Shown in pieces: positions 1 to 8,354 of a stretch of 28,706 bases of DNA. A program made the translations under genes and the position numbers. The stretch's first letter is position 1. Each line of letters opens with the position of its first letter. Origin of the DNA: Nemertoderma westbladi (taxonomy: Eukaryota; Xenacoelomorpha; Nemertodermatida; Nemertodermatidae); assembly GCA_032718475.1 (NCBI GenBank), contig JAUCBJ010001493.1:1-28706 (forward strand). Direction: 5' to 3'. The notes beneath the pieces were generated by a model. It searched no databases and was not told where the DNA came from. It was given only the letters and a program-made list of their open reading frames with translations.

Positions 1-1
1 T

Positions 2-352
2 AATGACTCAGATAATGAGGAGATATTAAGACATGTATTAGGAAATAAAAATAAATTGCAGAAAATAATTAGACAATTGAATGAAATGCAGAAACATTCG
101 CATAAGGAGAGTGATAATGATGGAAATGAGAGTGATGAGGATGAATCGGAGGAGAGTAGCGATGACAGTGAGGAAGAATCAAAGGAGGGTAGCGATGACA
201 GTGAGGAAGCATCAGAGGAGAATGACAATGAAAATGGACAGAAAATCAGAGTAGGGAATGGAAAAGTTATATCTCCGGCAACTGTTGTATATCGACCTAG
301 GATTATGAACAGTAACAGTCGTACAGTTAGTGCGAGACAGTGCAGAAGATAA
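2..352 (+). CDS. Acidic Ser/Glu-rich coiled-coil protein, 3' end (partial, copy 1)
   Basis: The reading frame is open from the window edge, so the 5' part lies outside. It starts with a basic, heptad-like segment (EEILRHVLGNKNKLQKII, about residues 6-24). This is followed by a Ser/Asp/Glu tract of about 45 residues and a tail with VRVGNGK-like and VVYRPRIMN segments. The same EEILRxxLGNKxKLxKxI module recurs in the broken paralogue at 2930-3782, so this is a repeat-built coiled-coil family with acidic low-complexity spacers. I do not recognise the protein. The C-terminus is altered: the frame runs into the tandem second copy, out of phase because the offset of 284 is not a multiple of 3, and stops at 350-352. 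That makes this copy's ending an artefact of the duplication. No function can be assigned. Confidence 0.5.
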   Translation, partial: NDSDNEEILRHVLGNKNKLQKIIRQLNEMQKHSHKESDNDGNESDEDESEESSDDSEEESKEGSDDSEEASEENDNENGQKIRVGNGKVISPATVVYRPRIMNSNSRTVSARQCRR

Positions 353-621
353 TTAGACAATTGAATGAAATGCAGAAACATTCGCATAAGGAGAGTGATA
401 ATGATGGAAATGAGAGTGATGGGGATGAATCGGAGGAGAGTAGCGATGACAGTGAGGAAGAATCAGAGGAGAGTAGCGATGACAGTGAGGAAGCATCAGA
501 GGAGAATGACAATGAAAATGGACAGAAAATCAGAGTAGGGAATGGAAAAGTTATATCTCCAGCAACTGTTGTATATCGACCTAGGATTATGAACAGTAAC
601 AGTCGTACAGTTAATGCGAAA
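57..621 (+). repeat. Direct tandem duplication, two ~281-bp copies
   Basis: Bases 57-337 and 341-621 align without gaps at a constant offset of 284, with only scattered substitutions (for example a G/A at 347 and changes in the acidic tract). The unit spans the acidic tract and C-terminus of the coiled-coil protein. The very high similarity suggests a recent duplication or a local assembly artefact. Confidence 0.9.
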
Positions 622-627
622 CATTAA
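340..627 (+). CDS. Acidic Ser/Glu-rich coiled-coil protein, duplicated terminal segment (copy 2)
   Basis: This is a near-identical second copy of the preceding segment, about 95 codons, ending at a TAA at 625-627. Its tail (SRTVNAKH) is probably the authentic C-terminus, because a consensus AATAAA follows about 90 nt later. It has no ATG at its 5' end, since the upstream half of the coding region was not duplicated. It is therefore either the real terminal exon, with copy 1 inserted before it, or a non-coding duplicate. Relative to copy 1, the acidic tract differs by only a few substitutions. Confidence 0.4.
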   Translation: MQKIIRQLNEMQKHSHKESDNDGNESDGDESEESSDDSEEESEESSDDSEEASEENDNENGQKIRVGNGKVISPATVVYRPRIMNSNSRTVNAKH

Positions 628-717
628 TTATAACCGAAATATTGTATATGTTTGAAATATTTATTATATTTAGTCGTATTAATTATGTAATTTCATAATA
701 ATATGCTTAATTAAACA

Positions 718-723
718 AATAAA
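718..723 (+). promoter_or_regulatory. Polyadenylation signal AATAAA
   Basis: An AATAAA lies about 90 nt after the stop of copy 2, in AT-rich sequence. Its placement is normal for a 3' UTR and supports reading 1-740 as the 3' end of a plus-strand gene. Confidence 0.5.
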
Positions 724-946
724 GTCAACTTGATCCTGAGTTCTGAGTCGTTTTGTGTGGTGGTGGGTAATTGTATTTGTAATTTTAATTTGTGTAATGG
801 TCTAATATATATTATATATTATAAACCACTATAAATGATCAGTCCTGTCTGATCCTATTTTAAATGCATAATGAATGAGTAACCAAAACATCAAATTAGT
901 TAAACATTTTGACAACAGATAAACAAATATTATCCTGTGGGGAGAA

Positions 947-1289
947 GTGGTGGCTGTGGGTGTGGCTGTGGCTGTGGTTGTGGCTGTGGCTGTGGTTGTG
1001 GTTGTGGCTGTGGTTGTGGCTGTGGTTGTGGCTGTGGCTGTGGCTGTGGTTGTGGCTGTGGCTGTGGTTGTGGCTGTGGCTGTGGTTGTGGCTGTGGTTG
1101 TGGCTGTGGCTGTGGTTGTGGCTGTGGCTGTGGCTGTGGCTGTGGTTGTGGCTGTGGCTGTGGTTGTGGCTGTGGCTGTGGCTGTGGTTGTGGCTGTGGC
1201 TGTGGTTGTGGCTGTGGCTGTGGCTGTGGCTGTGGTTGTGGTTGTGGTTGTGGCTGTGGTTGTGGCTGTGGCTGTGGCTGTGGTTGTGG
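947..1289 (+). repeat. (TGTGGY)n hexanucleotide array, ~57 units
   Basis: An uninterrupted array of TGTGGC and TGTGGT hexamers. It contains no stop codons on the plus strand, so open frames run through it in all three phases (Trp-Leu, Cys-Gly and Val-Ala repeats). These are not genes. The C/T variants form a non-random-looking mixed pattern. The array is flanked on both sides by GTGGGGAG. Confidence 0.95.
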
Positions 1290-1320
1290 GGAGTGCCTCA
1301 GGTCTTAAATCAGAGTCTTA
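1290..1320 (+). repeat. Dispersed flank motif shared with 4158-4188
   Basis: The first 22 bases are identical to 4158-4179, and the match continues with two mismatches to 4188. In both places the motif lies at the 3' edge of a tandem array, the hexamer array here and the 22-bp satellite there. Confidence 0.7.
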
Positions 1321-1355
1321 CAAATTCGAACGTTAACGAACAAATTCAAACGTTA

Positions 1356-1428
1356 CTGTTCCACCTTGGTGTAGTGGTTGCTTTGAATTCACATCTCCAA
1401 TAGGTCGTGGGTTCAACCCTCACATGGA
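1356..1428 (+). repeat. tRNA-derived SINE head (copy 1)
   Basis: It contains a Pol III A box (TGGTGTAGTGG, 1367-1377) and a B box (GGTTCAACCC, 1410-1419), spaced like a tRNA promoter. It is nearly identical to the head of the SINE at 20506. The segment between the boxes has no convincing anticodon arm and the acceptor strands do not pair fully, so it is a SINE head rather than a functional tRNA. The sequence after 1428 differs from the body of the other copy. Confidence 0.75.
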
Positions 1429-1606
1429 CTTGACACATGGCGTTTGGGTGATGGCCTTTGTTGTTGAGCTAATGCATGCGCGTGGACTGCTTCGCAATAC
1501 AATGCGAAAGAATGCAATCTATTGCAAGAGCAGATGTTTATTCTAATTTCTCGGACGAATTGATGTAATAACGAAGCTGTGGGTTTGAATAATTTAAGCT
1601 CTGTGG

Positions 1607-1636
1607 CAGGCCCCATTCACGCAGGCCCCATTCACG
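1607..1636 (+). repeat. 15-bp direct duplication
   Basis: The 15-base segment CAGGCCCCATTCACG occurs twice in immediate tandem. The surrounding bases (1430-1910) show no other feature. Confidence 0.8.
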
Positions 1637-1913
1637 CATTGATGTTTGGGTTAGTCATGCTACGGTTAATAAGAGCCCAAACAGCCTCAGATTATTGAGG
1701 GATGACTCAGGGCCAAACTGGGCCACTTTATTTTCTGTGAGAGGGTAATTTATGTTTTGGGCCCCGCTCGTGTCTTTATATTTAATTCTACCTTTACCTA
1801 CTGTATGGCAAAAATAATACAAATGTATTGTATATTGTATTGCACAGTGCCTATTGTGTTGTATATTTCATTTGCTGTAGTACAATTTATTCATCTCGCG
1901 TCCCTATCTGATT

Positions 1914-1993
1914 GATTTGTATCAAATTAAATTGCCTTTGGCAACATTATTTGATACAAATCGATTGATTAAACAATTAATTAATTGTTTAAT
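1914..1993. repeat. Paired AT-rich inverted repeats
   Basis: Two adjacent foldbacks. A 14-bp perfect inverted repeat (1914-1927 with 1949-1962) is followed by a 26-bp perfect palindrome at 1968-1993, centred in TTAATTAA. Either could form a cruciform. No TSD was identified. Confidence 0.8.
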
Positions 1994-2012
1994 CGACCAA
2001 TTAATTAATTGA

Positions 2013-2629
2013 TTAATTAATTAATGACCTACTTAACACCCAAGGTGCGAAGTTGGTCCAACTGTCGCCGAAATAGGGTAAACCATTACTACTAACACTA
2101 TTGCTATAGACCCAGGGCGATGTAGGTGATTGATGCAGACTTGCATTAAAGTCTCCCAGGAATGTTAAGAATGCATGCTGATCCACTCCATCAGTAGCTG
2201 CTTGTAGATTCTGGTAGAAATTTTCCACCTCCTCTACAGGGGCAACACTAGTTGGAGAGTAGCACACAATCAGAACCACCTTAGGAAACTTCTTAGCCAG
2301 TCTTCCAGAACATGAGAAGTGGCAACGGATGATGCGGTTAGAGATTTGGTCTATTTTGTCCAATGCTGCATGTGCAGTTGGATTCATCAATAGACCAATT
2401 CCACCATTGCCACTATCATCTGCTGAAGCGAGGGCGAGTCGCCAACCGCCCCCATGTCCTTAATCAGAACCTCATCAGTATGTCCAGTCTGCATTCGGTG
2501 CTCTTGAACACCCACTGCACTAAGAGAAAGCTTATCTGTCAAGGCAGTCAGCTCACCTTGTCGCATTGGGGACCCGAGTGTTAGGGTGTTTACTGAGGCT
2601 AGTCTAGTGACTTGCCTGAGATTCACCAA
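2013..2629 (-). pseudogene. LINE ORF2 endonuclease domain relic
   Basis: The minus strand encodes two blocks of an apurinic-type LINE endonuclease. The N-terminal block (2387-2629) has the nucleic-acid-facing start and the catalytic-Glu region (GVQEHRM). The C-terminal block (2013-2390) has a Y-x-PTS region and the GDFNA motif. The two blocks lie in different frames. The segment GWRLALASADDSGNGGIGLL, which should bridge them, is read only after a shift near 2440-2455. The frame stops near 2013 and no reverse transcriptase follows, so the element is 3'-truncated and inactive. The layout resembles the endonucleases of RTE/Jockey-type LINEs often labelled craniofacial development protein 2-like. 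The exact clade is uncertain. Confidence 0.75.
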
Positions 2630-2890
2630 TGGCTTTGTTGGTCGGGGTGGAACATGAGAGTAGCCTCCAACTCCAGAATCCCTCTCCCCTCACAATCTGG
2701 CCTCCCTGGTGACCCAGGGTTTGGGCCGGAAAGGTCATCAGGAAAGGGACTCAAAGAATTGTTTGCCACTCTCTCTCCAGTAGGGGGTGAGAAAGGCAGC
2801 CGGTCAGGAGATAACTGACGCCTGTGAGGCCGATGGTGTCCAGTCATTCCACTGGCCTCTAGTGGCTGGACCTCCGCATTACTAATGTAA
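2630..2890 (-). other. Probable upstream part of the LINE relic
   Basis: A Pro/Arg-rich open stretch on the minus strand leads up to the endonuclease start and stops at its edge. It is of the kind found between ORF1 and ORF2 in LINEs. Upstream of it the frame crosses into the complement of the acidic repeat and has no meaning. No motif identifies it. Confidence 0.3.
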
Positions 2891-2929
2891 TCCATAGTGG
2901 GGGTTGGGGGGTGCTTTTTTGCCGAAAAG

Positions 2930-3782
2930 TTGTTGAGAACGAAGAAAGTGAAGGTCAGGACGAGGGTGAAGAAAGTAAAGGTCAGGAAGAGAATGAAGAA
3001 AGTGAAGAAAATGAAGAGGATGAAGGAAGTGAAGGTGGGGAAGAGGATGAATAAAGTGAAGGTCAGAAAGAGAATGACGAAAGTGAAGATCAGGAAGAAA
3101 GTGAGGAACAAGAAAATGAAGAAAATTTGAGTGAGAAAGATGAAGAAGAAGAGGACGATGAAATGGAGAATGAAAATAGTGAGGGTCAGGATGAAGTTGA
3201 AAAGAGTGAGGTTGAGAACGAAGAAAGTGAAGGTCAGGAAGAGGATGAAGAAAGTGAAAATCAGGAAGAAAGTGAGGAACAAGCAAATAAAGAAAGTGAA
3301 GAAGAGGATGAAAATGATAATAATGAGGAAATATTGAGACTTAATTACTCGGAAATAAGAATAAATTGCGGAAAATCATTAAACATTTGAAGGAAAATGA
3401 AGAAAATAAATAGGTGACATTGACCCAAGTTCTAGGAAGTAAAATTAAATTACAGAAATTTATTAAACATTTAGAAGAGAATGTTGAAAATAAAGAAGAG
3501 ATATTGAGGCAAATATTAGTAAACAAAAATCAAATGCGGAAATTTATTAAACAAATGGAAGAAAATAGAGAAGAGATATTACGAAAAGTCCTTGGAAATA
3601 AAAGTAAATTATTGAAAATTAATGAACAATTGAATACAATTAAGAAACAGTTGGATAATGAGGAAGATGAAAGTAAAGAAAATCAACCAGCTTTTACTAA
3701 TTTTCGAAGACCTATGATAAAAAAAACTCTAGTTCATTATATGCACATGAGCACATTGGAAAAAAGAATAATGCTCTTCTAG
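2930..3782 (+). pseudogene. Broken paralogue of the acidic coiled-coil gene
   Basis: Bases 2930-3335 encode a Glu/Ser/Gln-rich tract in one frame, built on degenerate 18-nt units (reading like NEESEGQEEDEESE). This frame has one in-frame TAA near 3051 where GAA is expected. From about 3330 the coiled-coil module EEILRxxLGNKxKLxKxIKxLxEN repeats about four times. A frameshift near 3345 and a TAG at about 3409-3411 split the first repeat from the rest. The remaining part (3414-3782) is open for 122 codons and ends with a tail alignable to the C-terminus of the copy at 1-627 (FRRPMIK versus YRPRIMN). Two stops and a shift argue for a pseudogene, although splicing around them cannot be excluded. 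Confidence 0.6.
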
Positions 3783-3862
3783 GGTTCAAACTCACGACCT
3801 TCTAATTAGAAAACTAAGCAAATGATCAGCTTGAAGGCCTTAGACCCTTAATCTGAGCCTCA

Positions 3863-4130
3863 GTGCCTCAGTGAGGCATAGTCTGTGCCTCAGTGAGGCA
3901 TAGTCCGTGTCTCAGTGAGGCATAGTCTGTGCCTCAGTGAGGCATAGTCTGTGCCTCAGTAAGGCATAGCCTGTGCCTCAGTGAAGTGTAGTCTGTGCCT
4001 CAGTGAGGCATAGTCTGTGGCTCAGTGAGGCATAGTCTGTGCCTCAGTAAGGCATAGCCTGTGCCTCAGTGAGGCATAGTCTGTGCCTCAGTGAGGCAAA
4101 GTCTGTGCCTGAGTAAGGCAATAAGTCTGT
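3863..4130 (+). repeat. 22-bp palindromic satellite, 12 units
   Basis: Units begin at 3863 and repeat every 22 bp through 4105. The consensus is GTGCCTCAGTGAGGCATAGT plus CT. Each unit contains the short perfect hairpin GCCTCA-G-TGAGGC. Variants include GTGTCTCAG, CAGTAAGGC and TAGCCT. The CAGTAAGGCATAGCCT variant appears in the units at 3951 and 4039. Confidence 0.95.
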
Positions 4131-4188
4131 GCCACAGACCTAAAACTCGAGACTTTAGGAGTGCCTCAGGTCTTAAATCTGAGTCTTT

Positions 4189-4575
4189 AGTAGCAGACTG
4201 GAGAACTGCGGAACGATCAACCTCCTCAGTAAAGTATAGCCCAATCCATAATAGATGCCTACCAAGTTTCAGCCTAAATGAATTAAAAACAATCAAATGA
4301 GATCAGGTTTTCACTATCAAACACTTCGCCCTCTAGCGGCAGACTGGAGAACTGCGCACTGATCAAACTCCTCAGTAAAGTATAGCCTATGTCATAGTAG
4401 ATGCCTATATCAAGTTTCAGCCTAAGCGGAATAAAAACAATCAAATGAGATCAGGTTTTCACTTTGAGACATTTCACCCTCTAGCGGCAGACTAGAGAAC
4501 AGCGGACTGATCAAACTCCGTAAAAGATATAGCCTATATTGTAATAGATACCTACCAAGTTTTAGTCTAAATGAA
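4189..4575 (+). repeat. ~147-bp tandem repeat, about 2.6 copies
   Basis: The marker GCAGACT begins at 4193, 4339 and 4487, giving spacings of 146 and 148 bp. Each unit runs through CCTCAGTAAAGTATAGCC, a TAGATGCCTA segment, an AATCAAATGAGATCAGG segment, and CCCTCTAGCGGC at the junction. The last copy is cut at about 4575. The junction core is also found inside the MITE at 10943-11455. Confidence 0.9.
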
Positions 4576-5518
4576 TTAAAAAAATGGAATCAACATGGCG
4601 AAGTTTGGGTCTATTTACGTTTTCAAGAGAACCTAAATTCAACCCGTACCGACGTCATATTAGTTACGAATTACATTCAAATGGCGTCCTTTCATTTCAA
4701 TACAAACCGCCTACAACCTTCCTATCATGGAAACTTCCACCTATAGAAGCTTCTCTCCCTAACACAATATCTGCATTCTCATTAACTTATGCTAATGAGT
4801 TATATAGATTACCTTATGGGACTGCCTTCAAGCATTGCCTTGTTACCTTGCTACTAGTCATCAGCTGCGGTATAAATCAAAGACAGAGTTCATTGGCATG
4901 GCCAGACAGTTGTACGCATATCATCTCAATCAGGCCTACGCGACCGTAGCCTACTTGTTTCAGTTTACATTCAGTGGGCTTTATTTATACAAAGGCAACG
5001 ACCGCCAGTCATTTCATTCAATAACAATACTTCTGTGTTACTTACCGTAGGTAGTTGTTACGTCGGATTACAATAATTATTAATGGCCGTGCACAATCGA
5101 ATATATTAAAGTGTTTCGGGACGACGCCATCCTTTGTTATTGCAAGAACTATTAATTCATTCAAAGTAAATGTAATTTATTTATTATATAATCCCGTATA
5201 TATTTACTACGTAGCTAGACTTACTATAAGAAGGATTAACTTATTAATTAACTTATAATTTAAATTCATTTATTTACTCAGGTTTACTCAAGAGGAACCG
5301 CGGCCGTCCGTTCAAGAAACCCACAGACTAAGTTCTAACCGATGGAGAGGTTTATCAGCGCCGCTTAGCGGGAGATCACGAGTCTTGGGATTACAGGGAT
5401 TTGGAACGACTGTCTCGAGAGGACACCAACAATGGAGAATACTCAAGACGTGTTCTAGAAGACGCCAACAACATCCGGTTCGCTACCGCACGATGGTAAT
5501 ATGTAATTTACTGTACTC
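4576..5518. other. No recognisable gene
   Basis: It contains a 121-codon plus-strand frame (4584-4949) with no family resemblance, and a moderately GC-rich patch (5285-5500) resembling neither a repeat nor an exon that I can name. Nothing supports a feature. Confidence 0.4.
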
Positions 5519-5520
5519 TA

Positions 5521-5728
5521 AGTGTCATAAGGCCCTAAGTAGAAAATTGTAATTGTTTACTAAAGAGCATATCAAATATGGTATCATAGGCACTTTCTGC
5601 AGTAAAATATTGTCCAATAGGATTATTGAATTTCACTTTATTACGTAATAATCATCACTTCCCATTGGAAAAAACTTTACATATGGCTTCTGCAGTAAAA
5701 TATTGCCGAATTATGGCCTTATGACACT
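5521..5728. mobile_element. Short MITE with 14-bp TIRs and TA target duplication
   Basis: AGTGTCATAAGGCC at 5521-5534 is matched by its exact reverse complement at 5715-5728. Both ends are flanked by TA (5519-5520 and 5729-5730), as in Tc1/mariner-type elements. The 208-bp body contains a direct repeat of CTGCAGTAAAATATTG and an internal TTATTACGTAATAA palindrome. It has no coding capacity. Confidence 0.8.
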
Positions 5729-5739
5729 TAAGCTACGAA

Positions 5740-6720
5740 ATAAGCGTTAACTTAACGAACCATGTGAAGAATACCAGGTTTTCATTTTTCGGTCGAAATT
5801 TCATTGAAATTTTATATAATGAATAATTGTTGTATTATTTTTTAATTTCACCAATTACGTGTTTTCTAGCACTTACTCCCATGTAACTTGGGTTTTTAGC
5901 GAAAAAAGAAAGAACAATACAAATCGACATATATAAATAAACAAACAAAGAGGAAAAACTGAAATTATAATAAGTTAATCTTATTTAAAAAAATACAATT
6001 GAATGTACGAATACATTTATTTCACTTGGTTATTGAGCATATTGGAAATGCACTAATAGTCCAACACCAGTGTGAGAATATACAAAGACAAACAACAATC
6101 GGCCTAGACATATATTTCATGGCGTTGATGTTAAATAGATAAATTTGTATTTTGGGTTCAACCGAATATCATTGCCAATAGGTTTATCTTTATACGGTAT
6201 AAGTCACAAATAAATCAATAAAATTAATGATACATATTACAATGATTTTAGACAAACAATCAATTTAGCATGACATGTGTGTTAGCAATGGATTTCTACG
6301 GTACACTACGGCGACGTTGTAAGGGAGACTTCAAGGTATTACCAGATCATGGTCACTTTATGGTCAATTACAATCATGGTACAGCTCTGTAGCCTCCAAA
6401 ATGAATTTTAACCAAGTATTCAATGCAATGAGTTTAATAGTAAATAAATTAAAGTATAAAATTAACGTTAACTATTAACTACATAGCAATAGCATCACAC
6501 GAATGATAAAAAAACACCAGTAGTAATAGGTTTATTAAGCAATAATAATTAATTATAGAACAAATTATAGAGAACCTTTCACACAATGAAAATGAACCCA
6601 CAAGATATAATTATTGAAATATGATACACAATATAGTCTAAATCCCCTGCAAAACGCGGCATTACGGATAAATTGACTGCAAAGCTATGCTGCTAATAAA
6701 TTATTAAAGTGGTGATTAAA
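5740..6720. other. AT-rich intergenic sequence
   Basis: I see no open frame of useful length and no repeat structure beyond AT richness. Confidence 0.5.
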
Positions 6721-7631
6721 TACACCATGTCCTGGAATATAGTGTCGTTATTCAGGTACCTGCCCCCCCTCCCCCAAAAATTTTTCTACAAATCTTAATG
6801 AGATTTTATGAAATTTGAAACAGAGTTAGTTTCACCTCCCTCCTCCTTGGTGAGTCAGAAATTTTATTTTCACTTTCATTATTTGGCTACAAGCGTTAAA
6901 AAAAGGTGTCTCCGGTGATATTACACCAGTTACACTCCAGTTATTTTTCAACCTTATAGTGATTTGTTGATACTGATAGAAAGATGGCCATGCAAGGATT
7001 CCAAATATGTAAAAACATTTGAATTTGTTTGGGAAATAGCTGAGATATGAGCGTTCAAATGTTACATCGTTTTGCACCTGCGTGAGGCTGTTTTATTCTA
7101 TTAAATAAAAATACCCTATTCTAGAACATTTTGTTTATTTATGAATAGCTACGTAATAGTATAATTAAAGAGGTATTGCATTGTTGCCCAGCTACGTATG
7201 GAATAAACAAAATGTTCTAGAATATGGTACATTAATTAAATAGAATAAATGGCCCGCAGTGGTAGCAAGTACATGCAAAATTCGAATGCCCATATCTCAG
7301 GTATTTCACAAACAAATTCAAATATTTTTACATATTTGGAATCCTTGCATGGCCAGCTTTCTATTGGTATTGGTACCATCAATAATCACTATAAGGTTGA
7401 AGAATGATTGCACTGTGACCTGTGAAATATCGCCGGAGACACCTTTTTCAAACGCTTGTAGCTAAAGATTGAAAGCGAAAATAAAAATTCTGGCTCACCC
7501 AGTCAGTGAGGCGGGAGGTGAAACTGATCTCTGTTTCAAATTTCATGCAATCTCATTAAGAATTGTAGAAAATTTGGGGGGGGGGGGGGCAGGTACCTGA
7601 ATAACGACACTATATTCCAGGACATGGTGTA
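6721..7631. mobile_element. 911-bp foldback element with ~420-bp arms
   Basis: The outermost 42 bases (6721-6762) are the exact reverse complement of 7590-7631. The arms stay complementary, with substitutions and small indels, all the way in to 7118-7139 and 7202-7223, which pair perfectly over 22 bp. This leaves a loop of about 62 bp. The ends read TA-CACCATG and CATGGTG-TA, so a TA target duplication is plausible. Short frames on both strands are arm shadows, not genes. A C-rich run (6763-6775) and a G-run (7576-7589) sit opposite each other in the arms. Confidence 0.92.
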
Positions 7632-7892
7632 CATAAATTGTTATTATGAAATTATCAACCACTAAATCTCTGGATGGGACAAAGCCAAGAATGCTACGTC
7701 GCGTTAACTGTGGTAGAATGCGCACAACTCAATATAGATTATTAGCATCAGTAACAAGTAGCAAATTTTAATAAATATTAACGAAGCTTCTTTGTTTTAG
7801 ATTAAAGAAATACAACCGCAGTTTTATTATCAGCGCGAACCTGTTTGGCACCCATTTCCCCCCACTTTGGTGTCTCCATCTGAGTAGCCCAT

Positions 7893-7924
7893 CCCCCCAC
7901 CCCCCCCCCCCCCCCCCCCCCACC
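7893..7924 (+). repeat. Poly-C tract
   Basis: A cytosine run broken by single A residues. It is prone to i-motif or G-quadruplex formation and to length error in assembly. Confidence 0.9.
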
Positions 7925-8015
7925 CACATACTGCACACACAAAGTCAACCCGTTTTCAAATGAATCCCAATAAAAGTGTACAAACAATTTGTGCCAATAT
8001 GTGTTCTATTGAGTT

Positions 8016-8021
8016 TTTATT
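8016..8021 (-). promoter_or_regulatory. Candidate polyadenylation signal for the APPL-like gene
   Basis: TTTATT on the plus strand reads AATAAA on the minus strand, about 335 nt beyond the APPL-like stop codon. It is the nearest canonical hexamer downstream. The intervening 8022-8354 is AT-rich, as expected of a 3' UTR. Confidence 0.35.
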
Positions 8022-8354
8022 GCTAATTAAAAAATAATATTCATTGAGCTCTGGGAAATATATAATAATATTAAACACAAATCTCGTAATTCTTTCGTAT
8101 ATAATTGTAAATTCTGTCTGCAAACATAGCTTAAACAAAACAAAATATTACGGTAGAAAATTAAAACTGATATATCTTAGTAGTTAGAACGTATGCACAC
8201 TTAACGCCCAAAGTATTCTTTATCTAAATTCGTTAAAATGATATGCCTACTAAATCAAGGGAGAAAGAGACACTAAAACAGTTTTAACTAAATTAGATAT
8301 GGAAACTTATATAAATATAGTCGCGTATAATAAATAATTAGGTACGAGTTATTT

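Noticed and set aside
909-1403. Three overlapping open frames of 123-164 codons
   Set aside because: They are translations of the TGTGGY hexamer array, which lacks stop codons by composition.
1356-1428. Possible functional tRNA gene
   Set aside because: A and B boxes are present, but there is no full cloverleaf or anticodon arm, and a near-identical head sits on a SINE at 20506.
2623-3286. Long Phe/Leu/His-rich minus-strand frames
   Set aside because: They are the complement of the Glu/Lys-coding low-complexity tract on the plus strand.
3863-4130. CRISPR-like array of short palindromic repeats
   Set aside because: The units are directly abutting, with no unique spacers, in a eukaryotic context.
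4584-4949. 121-codon plus-strand frame
   Set aside because: No recognisable domain, no splice or polyadenylation support, and its length is within chance for this sequence.
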